Origin: Burkholderiales bacterium
GTDB taxonomy: Bacteria > Pseudomonadota > Gammaproteobacteria > Burkholderiales > Burkholderiaceae_C
DNA length: 36,226 nt
Assembly: GCA_016195825.1 (NCBI GenBank)
Contig: JACPYV010000047.1
Coordinates: 1 to 36,226, forward strand
Direction: 5' to 3'
The position numbers and the translations under genes are program-made. The notes beneath the pieces are model-generated. The model did no database searches, was not told where the DNA came from, and worked only from the letters and a program-made list of their open reading frames with translations. The first letter of the stretch is position 1, and every line of letters starts with the position of its first letter. Positions 25,243-33,111 of this stretch are shown here, one piece after another.

Positions 25243-26250
25243 ATGCGTGCAGTACCCGCCTGGACCGGGGCGTTTGACCCCAACGACCTGCCCGCCGAGC
25301 TGCTGGCGGCCGACCGGCCCTACGTCGTGCGGGGCGGCTTCGCCCACTGGCCGGTCGTGCGGGCGGCACGCCAGTCCGACGAGGCCCTGGCCCGCCATCT
25401 GATGGGCTTCTACAACGGTATCCGGATCGGTCTATTCCAACTGGCACCCGAGGCCCGCGGCCGGGTCTTCTACGCCGACGAGACCCTGCGCGACTTCAAC
25501 TTCAGCCGCCATGCCGCCACGCTGGACCAGGTGCTGACCGGCCTGCTGGGCCTGGCCGCGGCACCCGAGCCGCCGGCCCTCTACGTCGGCTCGACCACCG
25601 TCGAGGCCGTGCTGCCCGGCTTCCTCGACGTCAATGCCCTGGGCCTGGGCCAGCGCGACGCCCTTGTCAGTCTGTGGCTGGGCAACCGCACCCGCATCGC
25701 CGCCCACTACGACCTGCCTGACAACCTCGCCGTCGTGGCCGCCGGCCGGCGGCGCTTCACGGTCTTCCCGCCCGAACAGATCCACAACCTCTACATGGGC
25801 CCGCTGGACCCGACACCGGCGGGCCAGCCCGTCAGCCTGGTCGATTTCGAAACACCTGACTTCGAGCGCTTCCCGCGCTTTCGGCAGGCGCTAGACGCTG
25901 GCGAGGTGGCCGAGCTGGAACCCGGCGACGCCATCTTCATCCCCAGCATGTGGTTCCACCACATCGAGGGGCTGGCGCCGGTCAACCTGCTCATCAACGC
26001 CTGGTGGCGCCAGACACCCGAGTACGTCGACTCGCCGCTGAGCGCGCTGCACCTCGCACTGATGACCATGCGCAACCTTCCCGATAAAGAGCGCCGCATC
26101 TGGCAGCACCATTTCCAACATTTCGTCTTCGATGCCGATGCCAGCACCTGGGAACACATTCCCGAGGCCGCACGCGGCTTGCTGGAGGCCGCCGACGAAA
26201 CCACCTCGCGCCAGGCCCGCGCGCAACTCCTGAGTCAACTCAAACGATGA
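25243..26250 (+). CDS. Cupin-8/JmjC-like putative iron(II)/2-oxoglutarate oxygenase
   Basis: A 335-residue protein of the cupin-like/JmjC-like group. Metal-binding residues are visible: H155-Y-D157 in AAHYDLPDNLAVVAAGRRRFTVF, and His239 or His240 in PSMWFHHIEGL. The preceding PGDAIFIPS and later LLINAWWR are typical. Related enzymes hydroxylate proteins or small molecules; this one might act on the same substrate as the halogenases or on a protein (inference). The stop overlaps the start of the second halogenase in an ATGA. There is no signal peptide. Confidence 0.82.
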   Translation: MRAVPAWTGAFDPNDLPAELLAADRPYVVRGGFAHWPVVRAARQSDEALARHLMGFYNGIRIGLFQLAPEARGRVFYADETLRDFNFSRHAATLDQVLTGLLGLAAAPEPPALYVGSTTVEAVLPGFLDVNALGLGQRDALVSLWLGNRTRIAAHYDLPDNLAVVAAGRRRFTVFPPEQIHNLYMGPLDPTPAGQPVSLVDFETPDFERFPRFRQALDAGEVAELEPGDAIFIPSMWFHHIEGLAPVNLLINAWWRQTPEYVDSPLSALHLALMTMRNLPDKERRIWQHHFQHFVFDADASTWEHIPEAARGLLEAADETTSRQARAQLLSQLKR

Positions 26251-27791
26251 ACACTTCCAACAAGCCCCCGCGCCGCGTCGTGATCGCCGGCGGCGGCACC
26301 GCCGGCTGGATGACGGCCGCCCTGATGGGCAAGCTGCTCGGCAAGCAGCTCGACATCAAGCTCATCGAGTCCGAGGAGATCGGCACCGTCGGCGTCGGCG
26401 AGGCCACCATCCCGGCCCTGCACACATATCACAACCTGCTCGGCATCAACGAGGCCGAGTTCATGGCCGCGACCAATGCGACCTTCAAGCTGGGCATCAA
26501 GTTCGAGGGCTGGAAGGACATCGGTCAGGACTACTTCCACTCCTTCGGCAGCACCGGCAACGACCACTGGAGCGCCGGCTTCCAGCACTTCTGGCTCAAG
26601 GGCCAGGCGGAAGGCCTCTCCAAGACCTACACCGACTACAACCCCGAGACGGTCGCCGCCTACGCCAACCGCTTCGCCCACCTGCCGCGCAACGGCCTGA
26701 ACTACGCCTACCACCTGGACGCCGGCCGCTACGCCAAATACCTGCGCGCGATGAGCGAGGGCTACGGTGTACAGCGTATCGAGGGCAAGATCGCCGCGGT
26801 GCTGATGGATGGCCCCGAGGGCCGCGACGGCGACATCACCGCGCTGCAGATGCAGGACGGCAGCCGCATCGACGGCGACCTGTTCATCGACTGCACGGGA
26901 TTTCGCGCCATGCTGATCGGTGAGGCCCTGGGCGTGGGCTACGAGGACTGGTCACACTGGCTGCCCTGCGACCGCGCCGTGGCCGTGCAGACGGCGTCGG
27001 TGCGCGAGGCCTGGCCCTATACCCGCTCCATCTGCCACCCCTTCGGCTGGCAGTGGCGCATCCCGCTGCAGCACCGCGTCGGCAACGGCCTGGTCTACAG
27101 CAGCAAGGAACTCAGTGATGCCGACGCGCCCGAGGTGATCAAGAACAACGTCGAGGGCGAGCTGCTGATCCAGCCGCGCGTCATCAAGTTCCTGCCCGGC
27201 CAGCGCCACAAGGTCTGGCATCGCAACTGCATCGCCGTGGGCCTGGCCAGCGGCTTCATCGAGCCGCTGGAATCCACCAGCATCCACCTCATCCAGCGCT
27301 CGGCCATCCGGCTGATGCAGCTCTTCCCGACCCGGGGCGTCAACCCGGCCGACGTGGACGAGTTCAACGCCCAGTGCGAGCGCGAGTTGACCCACATCCG
27401 CGACTTCATCATCCTGCATTACCACGTGACCGACCGCAGCGACTCCGCGCTGTGGAACCATGTGCGCACGATGGAAGTGCCCGCTACGCTCAGGCACCGC
27501 ATCGAGCTTTTCCGCGAAAGCGCCCGCGCCTTCCGCCCCAGCGACGAGCTGTTCGCCGAGAACTCCTGGATCCAGGTCATGATGGGCCAGGGCATCACGC
27601 CGCAGAGCTACCACCCGGTTGCCGACCTGATGGGCCCGGCCGAGCTGAACCAGTTCCTCGGCGACATCCATCTCAAGGTCTCGCGCACCGTGGCGGGCCT
27701 GCCCAGCCACCAGGCCTATGTCGAGCAGCTCTGCGCGCCGTATCGCAATGCGACGACGGCCCAGTTGGCGGCCACGCCGCTGCAGGCTTGA
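26247..27791 (+). CDS. Flavin-dependent halogenase of the tryptophan-halogenase family, canonical motifs
   Basis: A 514-residue protein. The FAD motif is VVIAGGGTAGWMTAALMG and the catalytic lysine is Lys81 in ATFKLGIKFEGW. The halogenase motif WxWxIP is intact (W268-Q-W270-R-I-P273), and Glu342 sits in FIEPLESTSIHL, close to the PrnA E-S-T-G segment. All active-site markers I can recall are present, so halogenation is credible. It is the last gene of the coupled operon halogenase, SapC-like, cupin, halogenase. Natural substrates of such receptor-linked halogenases are not settled; free tryptophan is not assured. Confidence 0.92.
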   Translation: MNTSNKPPRRVVIAGGGTAGWMTAALMGKLLGKQLDIKLIESEEIGTVGVGEATIPALHTYHNLLGINEAEFMAATNATFKLGIKFEGWKDIGQDYFHSFGSTGNDHWSAGFQHFWLKGQAEGLSKTYTDYNPETVAAYANRFAHLPRNGLNYAYHLDAGRYAKYLRAMSEGYGVQRIEGKIAAVLMDGPEGRDGDITALQMQDGSRIDGDLFIDCTGFRAMLIGEALGVGYEDWSHWLPCDRAVAVQTASVREAWPYTRSICHPFGWQWRIPLQHRVGNGLVYSSKELSDADAPEVIKNNVEGELLIQPRVIKFLPGQRHKVWHRNCIAVGLASGFIEPLESTSIHLIQRSAIRLMQLFPTRGVNPADVDEFNAQCERELTHIRDFIILHYHVTDRSDSALWNHVRTMEVPATLRHRIELFRESARAFRPSDELFAENSWIQVMMGQGITPQSYHPVADLMGPAELNQFLGDIHLKVSRTVAGLPSHQAYVEQLCAPYRNATTAQLAATPLQA

Positions 27792-27816
27792 AATCCCCTA
27801 CGCGAAGCCCAAGATT

Positions 27817-27833
27817 TGTGACCAGCTCACAAT
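27817..27833. promoter_or_regulatory. Inverted repeat upstream of the EF-G leader
   Basis: TTGTGA-CCAGC-TCACAA, six-base arms with a five-base spacer, 25 bases after the halogenase stop. It resembles a CRP site but the spacer is one base short. It may be an operator or part of a promoter for the EF-G paralogue transcript. Confidence 0.35.
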
Positions 27834-27843
27834 TCTGCACATC

Positions 27844-27885
27844 ATGAAGCTCAACCACACTATCCAAGCCCGCCTCAACCACTGA
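27844..27885 (+). CDS. Possible 13-residue leader peptide
   Basis: An ATG-to-TGA reading frame encoding MKLNHTIQARLNH. No Shine-Dalgarno sequence is evident. It is worth listing only because its stop lies three bases before the first arm of a set of competing hairpins that ends in a terminator (27888-27973), the layout of transcription attenuation. Confidence 0.25.
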   Translation: MKLNHTIQARLNH

Positions 27886-27887
27886 AG

Positions 27888-27973
27888 CGCCCTTCGACCG
27901 TGTTCGGAAGGCGTCCAGCCTTCCGGTTCAACCAACCCCGGCAGGCTCGCACCTCCCGGGGTTTTGTTTTTTC
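27888..27973 (+). terminator. Rho-independent terminator with competing hairpins (candidate attenuator)
   Basis: The terminator is AACCCCGG (27934-27941)/CCGGGGTT (27956-27963) followed by TTGTTTTTT. A perfect 8-bp hairpin CGGAAGGC-GTCCA-GCCTTCCG (27905-27925) precedes it. Two alternative pairings exist: CGCCCTTC (27888-27895) with GGAAGGCG, and CCGGTT (27923-27928) with AACC(CC)GG, the terminator's own 5' arm. The simplest role is ending the halogenase operon. The alternative structures also suit conditional readthrough into the EF-G gene. Confidence 0.75.
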
Positions 27974-27991
27974 TGATCCCTGAGTTCAACC

Positions 27992-28099
27992 ATGCGCACA
28001 CGCACCTTCGACAAGCTGATCGCCACGATTCCCGAGCGCCGGAGCGCGGCTCGGCTCTGCCTGTCGCGTGCGCGCTTCGGCGTCCTGCCTTTGCGCTAG
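27992..28099 (+). CDS. Possible 35-residue arginine-rich leader ORF
   Basis: ATG at 27992 to TAG at 28099. The peptide begins MRTRTFDKLIATIPERR, contains eight arginines and ends GVLPLR. The ribosome binding site is weak at best (TGAG). It ends eight bases before a hairpin that hides the EF-G ribosome binding site, so its translation could open that hairpin. I do not recognise the peptide. Confidence 0.3.
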   Translation: MRTRTFDKLIATIPERRSAARLCLSRARFGVLPLR

Positions 28100-28106
28100 T
28101 TCCCCC

Positions 28107-28153
28107 GGCGATTCCGACCGAGGGGCTGGCTCCTCACCCATTCAGGAATCGCC
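28107..28153 (+). promoter_or_regulatory. Hairpin sequestering the EF-G paralogue ribosome binding site
   Basis: GGCGATTCC (28107-28115) pairs perfectly with GGAATCGCC (28145-28153). The 3' arm contains the GGA of the Shine-Dalgarno sequence (AGGA, 28144-28147) and ends at the base before the ATG. The loop holds a second stem, GAGGGG-CTGG-CTCCTC (28120-28135, one G-T pair). CGATTCC at 28026-28032, inside the leader ORF, could pair with the same 3' arm. This is the geometry of translational control. Confidence 0.65.
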
Positions 28154-30178
28154 ATGAACTCGAACATCCACACATCCTTGCGCAACCTGCGCAACATCGG
28201 CGTCATCGCCCACGTCGATGCCGGCAAGACCACGACCACCGAACGCATCCTGTTCTACACGGGCGAGAACCATCGCATCGGCGAAGTCCATGACGGCGCC
28301 ACGACGATGGACTTCGATCCGCAGGAACGCGCACGCGGTATCACCATCCACAGCGCAGCGACGACCGTGCATTGGCACGGCACGCAGATCAACCTGATCG
28401 ACACGCCCGGACACATCGACTTCAACCTCGAGGTGCGCCGCTCGCTGCGCGTGCTGGACGGTGCAGTCGTCGTCTTCGACGGCGTGGCCGGGGTGGAACC
28501 TCAGACCGAGACCAACTGGCGCCTCGCGGATGAGTACCGCGTGCCGCGCCTGGCCTTCGTCAACAAGCTGGACCGCGTGGGTGCAGACTTCCAGCGCGTC
28601 GTCGCGTCCCTGCAGGAACGGCTGGGCGTGCGCGCGCTGCCGCTGCAACTGCCCATTGGCGCGGAAGGCGACTTCCGCGGCGTGGTGGACTTGCTGACCA
28701 TGCAGGCGCTCGTCTGGGACAAGGACGACGCCTCGGCACCGCCGCGCGTGGACGCTATCCCGCACGAGCTGCTGAGCGCGGCCGAGGCCGCGCGTGCACG
28801 CCTGCTGGAAGCCGCCGCCGAACAGGACGACGCGCTGCTGGACGCCTGGCTGCGCGGCGCCGACCTGCCGCTGACTGAGCTGCGTGCGGCGCTGCGCCGC
28901 GGCACTATCGCGGGCGCCTTTGTGCCTGTGCTGGCCGGCTCGGCCTTCCGCAACCGCGGCGTGGAGCCGCTGCTGGATGCCGTCGTGGCCTACCTGCCTC
29001 GCCCCGGTGAGACACCCGGCGCGTCGACGACGGAGGGCCCGCTGTCCGCCCTCGCCTTCAAGCTGACCGCCGACGACCACGGCGCGATGGTGTTCGTGCG
29101 TGTTTACAGCGGACGCCTGAAGCGCGGCGACACGGTGTTCAACGCCAGCACCGGCAAGGTTGAGCGCGTTTCACGCCTGTACGAGATCCACGCGGACCAG
29201 CGCGTTGAGCGCGACGAACTCGTCGCGGGCGACATCGCGGGCGTCGTGGGCCTGAAGGACGTGCTAACCGGCCACACGCTGGCAGCCACCAAGGACGCGC
29301 CGGTCCTGGAGAGCATCGCCGTGCCCGAGGCCGTCATCGACGTGGCCATCGAACCGCGCAGGCAGACCGATGCAGCGGCCCTGTCCAAGGGCCTGGGCGT
29401 GCTCATCCGCGAAGACCCGTCCCTGCGACTGCGCCAGGACGCGGACTCGGGCCAGACGTTGCTGTCGGGCATGGGTGAGCTGCAGCTGGAAGTGGCGGTG
29501 GAGAAGCTGCGCGCGCGCTTTGGCGTGGAAGTGCAGGTCGGCCGGCCCCAGGTCGCCTACCGCGAGACCCTCGCGGGCGCGGCCGAGGTGCGCCACCTGC
29601 ACCGCAAGCAGAGCGGCGGCCCCGGCCAGTTCGCCGAGCTGACGCTGCGCGTGGCACCGCTGCCACGCGGCGACGGCATCCGCTTCGAGAACACCGTGGT
29701 GGGCGGCGCGATCCCGCGCGAGTTCATCCCGGCGGTCGAAGCGGGCGTGCGCAAGGCGGCGCTGGCGGGACCGTTCGCCGGTTTTCCGCTGGTGGACTTC
29801 GAGGCGACGCTGGTGGACGGCAGCCATCACGTGCGTGACTCGTCGGCGCTGGCCTTCGAGCTGGCGGCAGCGACGGCGCTGCGCGAGGCGGTCATGAAGG
29901 CGTCGCCCATGGTGCTGGAGCCGGTGATGACCGTGGAGGTCATCACGCCGGCCGAGCATCTGGGCGACGTCATCGGCGACCTGCTGCGCCGGCGCGGCCA
30001 GGTGCAGGCGCAGGACGCACGCGGCAACGCGGTCGTCGTGACGGCACATGTGCCGCTGGAGCGGATGTTTGGCTACATCGGGCAGTTGCGCGCCCTCAGC
30101 TCGGGTCGTGCGCAGTTCACGATGCAGCTGGGCCATTACGCCGAGGCGCCGGCAAGCGTCGCGGCGATGGCAGCGTAA
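28154..30178 (+). CDS. fusA: Elongation factor G paralogue
   Basis: A 674-residue translational GTPase, slightly shorter than housekeeping EF-G (about 700). The G motifs are intact: AHVDAGKT (19-26), RGITI, DTPGH with His87 (the residue needed for GTP hydrolysis), and N137-K-L-D140. Domain II begins near [24 protein letters not shown], and domains III-V follow ([51 protein letters not shown]). Differences from housekeeping EF-G ([14 protein letters not shown] instead of the usual MDWMEQEQERGITI, and [32 protein letters not shown]) and the absence of rpsL, rpsG or tuf neighbours mark it as a secondary copy. It catalyses ribosomal translocation or a related step. The leader structures suggest regulation by translation status (inference). 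Confidence 0.9.
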   Translation: MNSNIHTSLRNLRNIGVIAHVDAGKTTTTERILFYTGENHRIGEVHDGATTMDFDPQERARGITIHSAATTVHWHGTQINLIDTPGHIDFNLEVRRSLRVLDGAVVVFDGVAGVEPQTETNWRLADEYRVPRLAFVNKLDRVGADFQRVVASLQERLGVRALPLQLPIGAEGDFRGVVDLLTMQALVWDKDDASAPPRVDAIPHELLSAAEAARARLLEAAAEQDDALLDAWLRGADLPLTELRAALRRGTIAGAFVPVLAGSAFRNRGVEPLLDAVVAYLPRPGETPGASTTEGPLSALAFKLTADDHGAMVFVRVYSGRLKRGDTVFNASTGKVERVSRLYEIHADQRVERDELVAGDIAGVVGLKDVLTGHTLAATKDAPVLESIAVPEAVIDVAIEPRRQTDAAALSKGLGVLIREDPSLRLRQDADSGQTLLSGMGELQLEVAVEKLRARFGVEVQVGRPQVAYRETLAGAAEVRHLHRKQSGGPGQFAELTLRVAPLPRGDGIRFENTVVGGAIPREFIPAVEAGVRKAALAGPFAGFPLVDFEATLVDGSHHVRDSSALAFELAAATALREAVMKASPMVLEPVMTVEVITPAEHLGDVIGDLLRRRGQVQAQDARGNAVVVTAHVPLERMFGYIGQLRALSSGRAQFTMQLGHYAEAPASVAAMAA

Positions 30179-30183
30179 GTCGA

Positions 30184-30216
30184 GGGCGAGGCGTCGAGAG
30201 GCCCCTCGCCCCTTTT
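30184..30216 (+). terminator. Rho-independent terminator after the EF-G paralogue
   Basis: Arms GGGCGAGG (30184-30191) and CCTCGCCC (30204-30211) with a 12-base loop, then CTTTT. It sits between two convergent genes and touches the stop codon of the minus-strand neighbour. Confidence 0.8.
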
Positions 30217-31094
30217 CAGCAGGACGTCTCCCGCAACACCGTGCGGCGCCGACGCGCCACACCCACCAGCGAGAGCCCGGCCAGCAGCAACACGGCCGAC
30301 GCAGGCTCCGGCACCGCCGCCGCTGCCACTTCGGCACCCCAATAGCCCGGCAGATGCAGATACGGGTTCCCGCTGGCCATCGTCCCATCGGTGATGTAGA
30401 TCGCCCCCAGCCCATGCTGCTTGGCCAGGCCCATCACCTCCTGCATCTGTGCGGCGGTCGCCACGGTGTGCACGATCGCGCCCGTCGACGCGGCGTTGGT
30501 CAGCCCGCTCAGAAACGGGCCGTTGACGAAGTCCGCGTACGAGCCCTCGAAGCTCATCAGTGTGTTGGCGAGTGCCGTGTACCCCGCCGCCGGCGTGACG
30601 CCCGGGTTGCCGACGATCTGCCAGCCCGGGTGCGCCGCCTTCAAGCCATTGCTGACCGTCTGATAGAACGGCAGCGCACTGGGCTGTGTCGCCATCTCGT
30701 CCAGGAACACGCCGTCCACGCTGTACCAGCTTGCGTACTTCTGCGCGTCCGCCAGCACCTCGGCCGTGGACCGCGTGGGCGGCACTTCCGGCGTGCAGTG
30801 GTTGACGCCATAGCAGGTGTACACGTACCCGACCACCTTCCCGCCCGCCGCGCGGAACTCGTTGACCGAAGCCACGTAGTCGCTGTTGGACGCCGTGCCC
30901 GGCCCATTGCCAGGATTCATGATGGCAGTGACCCGTGCGCCCTGCTGGGCAGCCCAAGTGAGCTGGTGCCATTCGTTCTGCGACGGCATCCACGACGGGT
31001 AGAAATATGCCGGCACGACGATCTCGACGGCCGAGGCGAAGGGGGCCGTGGCGGCGAGGGCCAGCGCGGTGAGCAGGGTTTTCAGGCGTTTCAT
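30216..31094 (-). CDS. Spherulin-4/GH135-like protein with PEP-CTERM sorting signal
   Basis: A 292-residue protein. ATG 31094 has AAGGAG upstream and starts a signal peptide ending at ASA22. The body resembles the spherulin-4 family (VPAYFYPSW, VTAIMNPGNGPG, VVGYVYTCYG). Asp132 and Glu133 in DGVFLDE, with Glu183 in MSFEGSY, correspond by motif to the acidic residues of the fungal GH135 enzyme Sph3, which cuts galactosaminogalactan (family knowledge, recalled). The C-terminus is a PEP-CTERM signal: V261-P-E-P264, a hydrophobic helix and ARRRR, so an exosortase system should anchor it or sort it to the surface. It follows the DUF4874/DUF4832 gene by 17 bases and is co-transcribed with it. The substrate is an inference. 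Confidence 0.82.
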   Translation of the reverse strand: MKRLKTLLTALALAATAPFASAVEIVVPAYFYPSWMPSQNEWHQLTWAAQQGARVTAIMNPGNGPGTASNSDYVASVNEFRAAGGKVVGYVYTCYGVNHCTPEVPPTRSTAEVLADAQKYASWYSVDGVFLDEMATQPSALPFYQTVSNGLKAAHPGWQIVGNPGVTPAAGYTALANTLMSFEGSYADFVNGPFLSGLTNAASTGAIVHTVATAAQMQEVMGLAKQHGLGAIYITDGTMASGNPYLHLPGYWGAEVAAAAVPEPASAVLLLAGLSLVGVARRRRTVLRETSC

Positions 31095-31111
31095 GAGAGG
31101 CTCCTTGTTCG

Positions 31112-32980
31112 TCAACGCACGGTGAACGTTGTGCCTGCGCGGAATGCGCCGAGCGTGGCATCCCAGGCCTGGGCTTTGCCGGCGTTGTCGGCATTGGCCG
31201 GGCGCACGCTGTAGCGCACGTCGGCGCTCAGCGATGGGGCGCCGTCCGGCAGGGCCAGCAGCACGTCGTAGGCGCCTGTGGGCGTTCCTGCGGGCACCGT
31301 GAAGCCCGCCGAAACGGTGCTGGTGCTGCCGGGGAGCCAGCCCCGCGGGTCGACAGCCGGCAGCGCGATGCGCACGACGGCGCCCGTGGTCTTGTGCTTG
31401 AGCAGCAGCTGCACGACGCGCGGGTTGAAGGCACGGGCCCAGCCACTGTTCTTCACGGTCAGCAGAATGTCGCCGGCCTGCCCAGCCGTCGCCGCCGCGC
31501 TGTGCCGCAGCGTGACGAGCTCGAAGCGATAGCCCATGCTGCGTTTGACCTCGGCCATGCAGCTCTGCGTCTCCCAACGGGTATGGAAGAGGTCGCGGTA
31601 GTAGTCGTTGTGGAGATAGGTCAGGCTGAATTGCCGGCCCTCGGCCAGGATATCGGCGCAGTTGGTGCGCGGCACGGCGCCCGCCTCGTCGGCCGGGTTG
31701 CAGGTCTCGCCGCCGAAGGGCGCCACCTGCGACAGCGCGGCGATGTAGTTGCGCTCGGTCTGCCGGGCGGCCGTGTCCTCGCTGTAGGTGCCGACGTCAG
31801 TAACTGAGGCGAGGAAGCAGTCGTTGTGCGCGCCGACGCGCGAGGCCGCCGAGCCGTCGCGCCAGCCCGGCACCTGCGGCGCCCACTGCATCAGATAGGC
31901 GGGATAGCGCAGCTGCAGGAAACGCTCGGCCGGCAGGGCGGCAAGCAGCGCGTCGCGGATCTGCGTGCGGGCCGGGTTGGCGGTGAGGTTGTTGGACGAG
32001 GTGTGCCACTCGCCCCAGGCACCGACGAAGCCTGCCTGCAGGTAGGCGATGACGTCCGTGTTGGCCGTCAGCACGGGCTTGAGCTGGCTGATGTGGCCGA
32101 GCACGCGCGTCAACGGTGCATCCTGCGCGTTGAGATACTCGGTTTCGTTGGCCGGGTAGTTGTAGAGGAAGCGCGGCACGACCTTCAGCCCGGCGCGGCG
32201 GGCGATGGCGAAGCGGTCGGCAAGCTGCGTGAGCAGGCTGGCAGGCAGCGTGGTGTTGGCGTAGGCGTCCAGCCGCACAGCGGCATAGACCACGCGGTAG
32301 CCGGCCCGGAACTGCCCGTCGGCGTCGGCCTGGGTCCACAACAGCAGGTTGTCGGCCGCCCAGGTGTACATGCCGCGCTCGGGGTTGGCGATCTCGGCGG
32401 TGCTGACGGTGAAGCTGGTCTCGACCGGCGCGGGCGCCGGAGGCGGTGTCGGCGTGGGGGCAGGCGCCGACAGCTGCCAGGCCTGCTTCGCGTCGCTGGC
32501 GTTGCAGGTCGTGACCGAGAAGGCCACCTGGTTCAGCTGGGCCGGCGCGGTCAGGCAGACGTTGGCCGACGCGAGCTTCAGCTGCACCAGCGATCCGCCG
32601 CCGATGGCCACCGTCTGGAAGCGCTGGCCGGCCTGGCTGCTGACGCAGGTGGCAAGTTCGACGAACGAGCCGGAGCCGGTGCCCGTGGCGGCGATGCACA
32701 GGCCGGCCTGGGTGTTGCGGATCGTCGAGATGCTGCTGCCGGTGCTGACGGGCGTGAAGGCGAAGTCCTGAAGCGTGCCGGCATTGCAGGTCGCCAGACT
32801 CACGTCCCAGCTGGCCGTGATGGCCTGGGTGCAGGCGCCGAGCTGATTGGCCACCAGGGGTGCGGCCTTGGCGGCGACAGGCGCAACGGCAAGCAAGGCA
32901 CAGCCGAGAATGCTGGCGAGCGGAGTGGCAATGAGCCCGGCACGAAAGCGGGGCGGGGGGCAGGGACGCATGGAAGGCAT
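31112..32980 (-). CDS. Secreted ricin-B-like/DUF4874/DUF4832 protein
   Basis: A 622-residue secreted protein; AGGAG lies six bases before the ATG at 32980 and a signal segment (ASILGCALLAVAPVAAKA) follows. Residues about 43-172 resemble a ricin B-type beta-trefoil lectin, with repeated QxF/W units such as QRFQTVAIGGG and QAWQLSA. A Pro-Thr linker follows. Next comes a TIM-barrel-like DUF4874 region (about 190-355; EIANPERGMYTW, RAGLKVVPRFLYNY, AGFVGAWGEWHTSSN) and then DUF4832 (LQLRYPAYLMQW, GAHNDCFLASVTDVGTYSED, YLHNDYYRDLFHTRW). These paired domains occur in probable polysaccharide-active proteins of undetermined activity. GAWGEWH supplies a candidate catalytic Glu (inference). It sits downstream of two alpha-galactosidase genes. 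Confidence 0.8.
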   Translation of the reverse strand: MPSMRPCPPPRFRAGLIATPLASILGCALLAVAPVAAKAAPLVANQLGACTQAITASWDVSLATCNAGTLQDFAFTPVSTGSSISTIRNTQAGLCIAATGTGSGSFVELATCVSSQAGQRFQTVAIGGGSLVQLKLASANVCLTAPAQLNQVAFSVTTCNASDAKQAWQLSAPAPTPTPPPAPAPVETSFTVSTAEIANPERGMYTWAADNLLLWTQADADGQFRAGYRVVYAAVRLDAYANTTLPASLLTQLADRFAIARRAGLKVVPRFLYNYPANETEYLNAQDAPLTRVLGHISQLKPVLTANTDVIAYLQAGFVGAWGEWHTSSNNLTANPARTQIRDALLAALPAERFLQLRYPAYLMQWAPQVPGWRDGSAASRVGAHNDCFLASVTDVGTYSEDTAARQTERNYIAALSQVAPFGGETCNPADEAGAVPRTNCADILAEGRQFSLTYLHNDYYRDLFHTRWETQSCMAEVKRSMGYRFELVTLRHSAAATAGQAGDILLTVKNSGWARAFNPRVVQLLLKHKTTGAVVRIALPAVDPRGWLPGSTSTVSAGFTVPAGTPTGAYDVLLALPDGAPSLSADVRYSVRPANADNAGKAQAWDATLGAFRAGTTFTVR

Positions 32981-33050
32981 CGGGTTCTCCTCATGAACGA
33001 CTGGGCGCTGAACGGGAGGGGCCAGACCACGTCAGCGCGAGCGCGGCCGG

Positions 33051-33071
33051 GGCACCGGCGCAACCGGTGCC
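33051..33071. other. Perfect 8-bp hairpin between GH27 and DUF4832 genes
   Basis: GGCACCGG-CGCAA-CCGGTGCC in the 131-base gap, without a T-run on either strand. It may be an mRNA processing or stability element dividing the minus-strand operon into two segments. Confidence 0.4.
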
Positions 33072-33111
33072 AAAAGGCTGTGGGCAGTGAGCGTGGTGCG
33101 TCGAAGGGCGG

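Noticed and set aside
27817-27833. CRP binding site
   Set aside because: The TGTGA/TCACA arms are right but the spacer is five bases rather than six, so I list it only as an unnamed inverted repeat.
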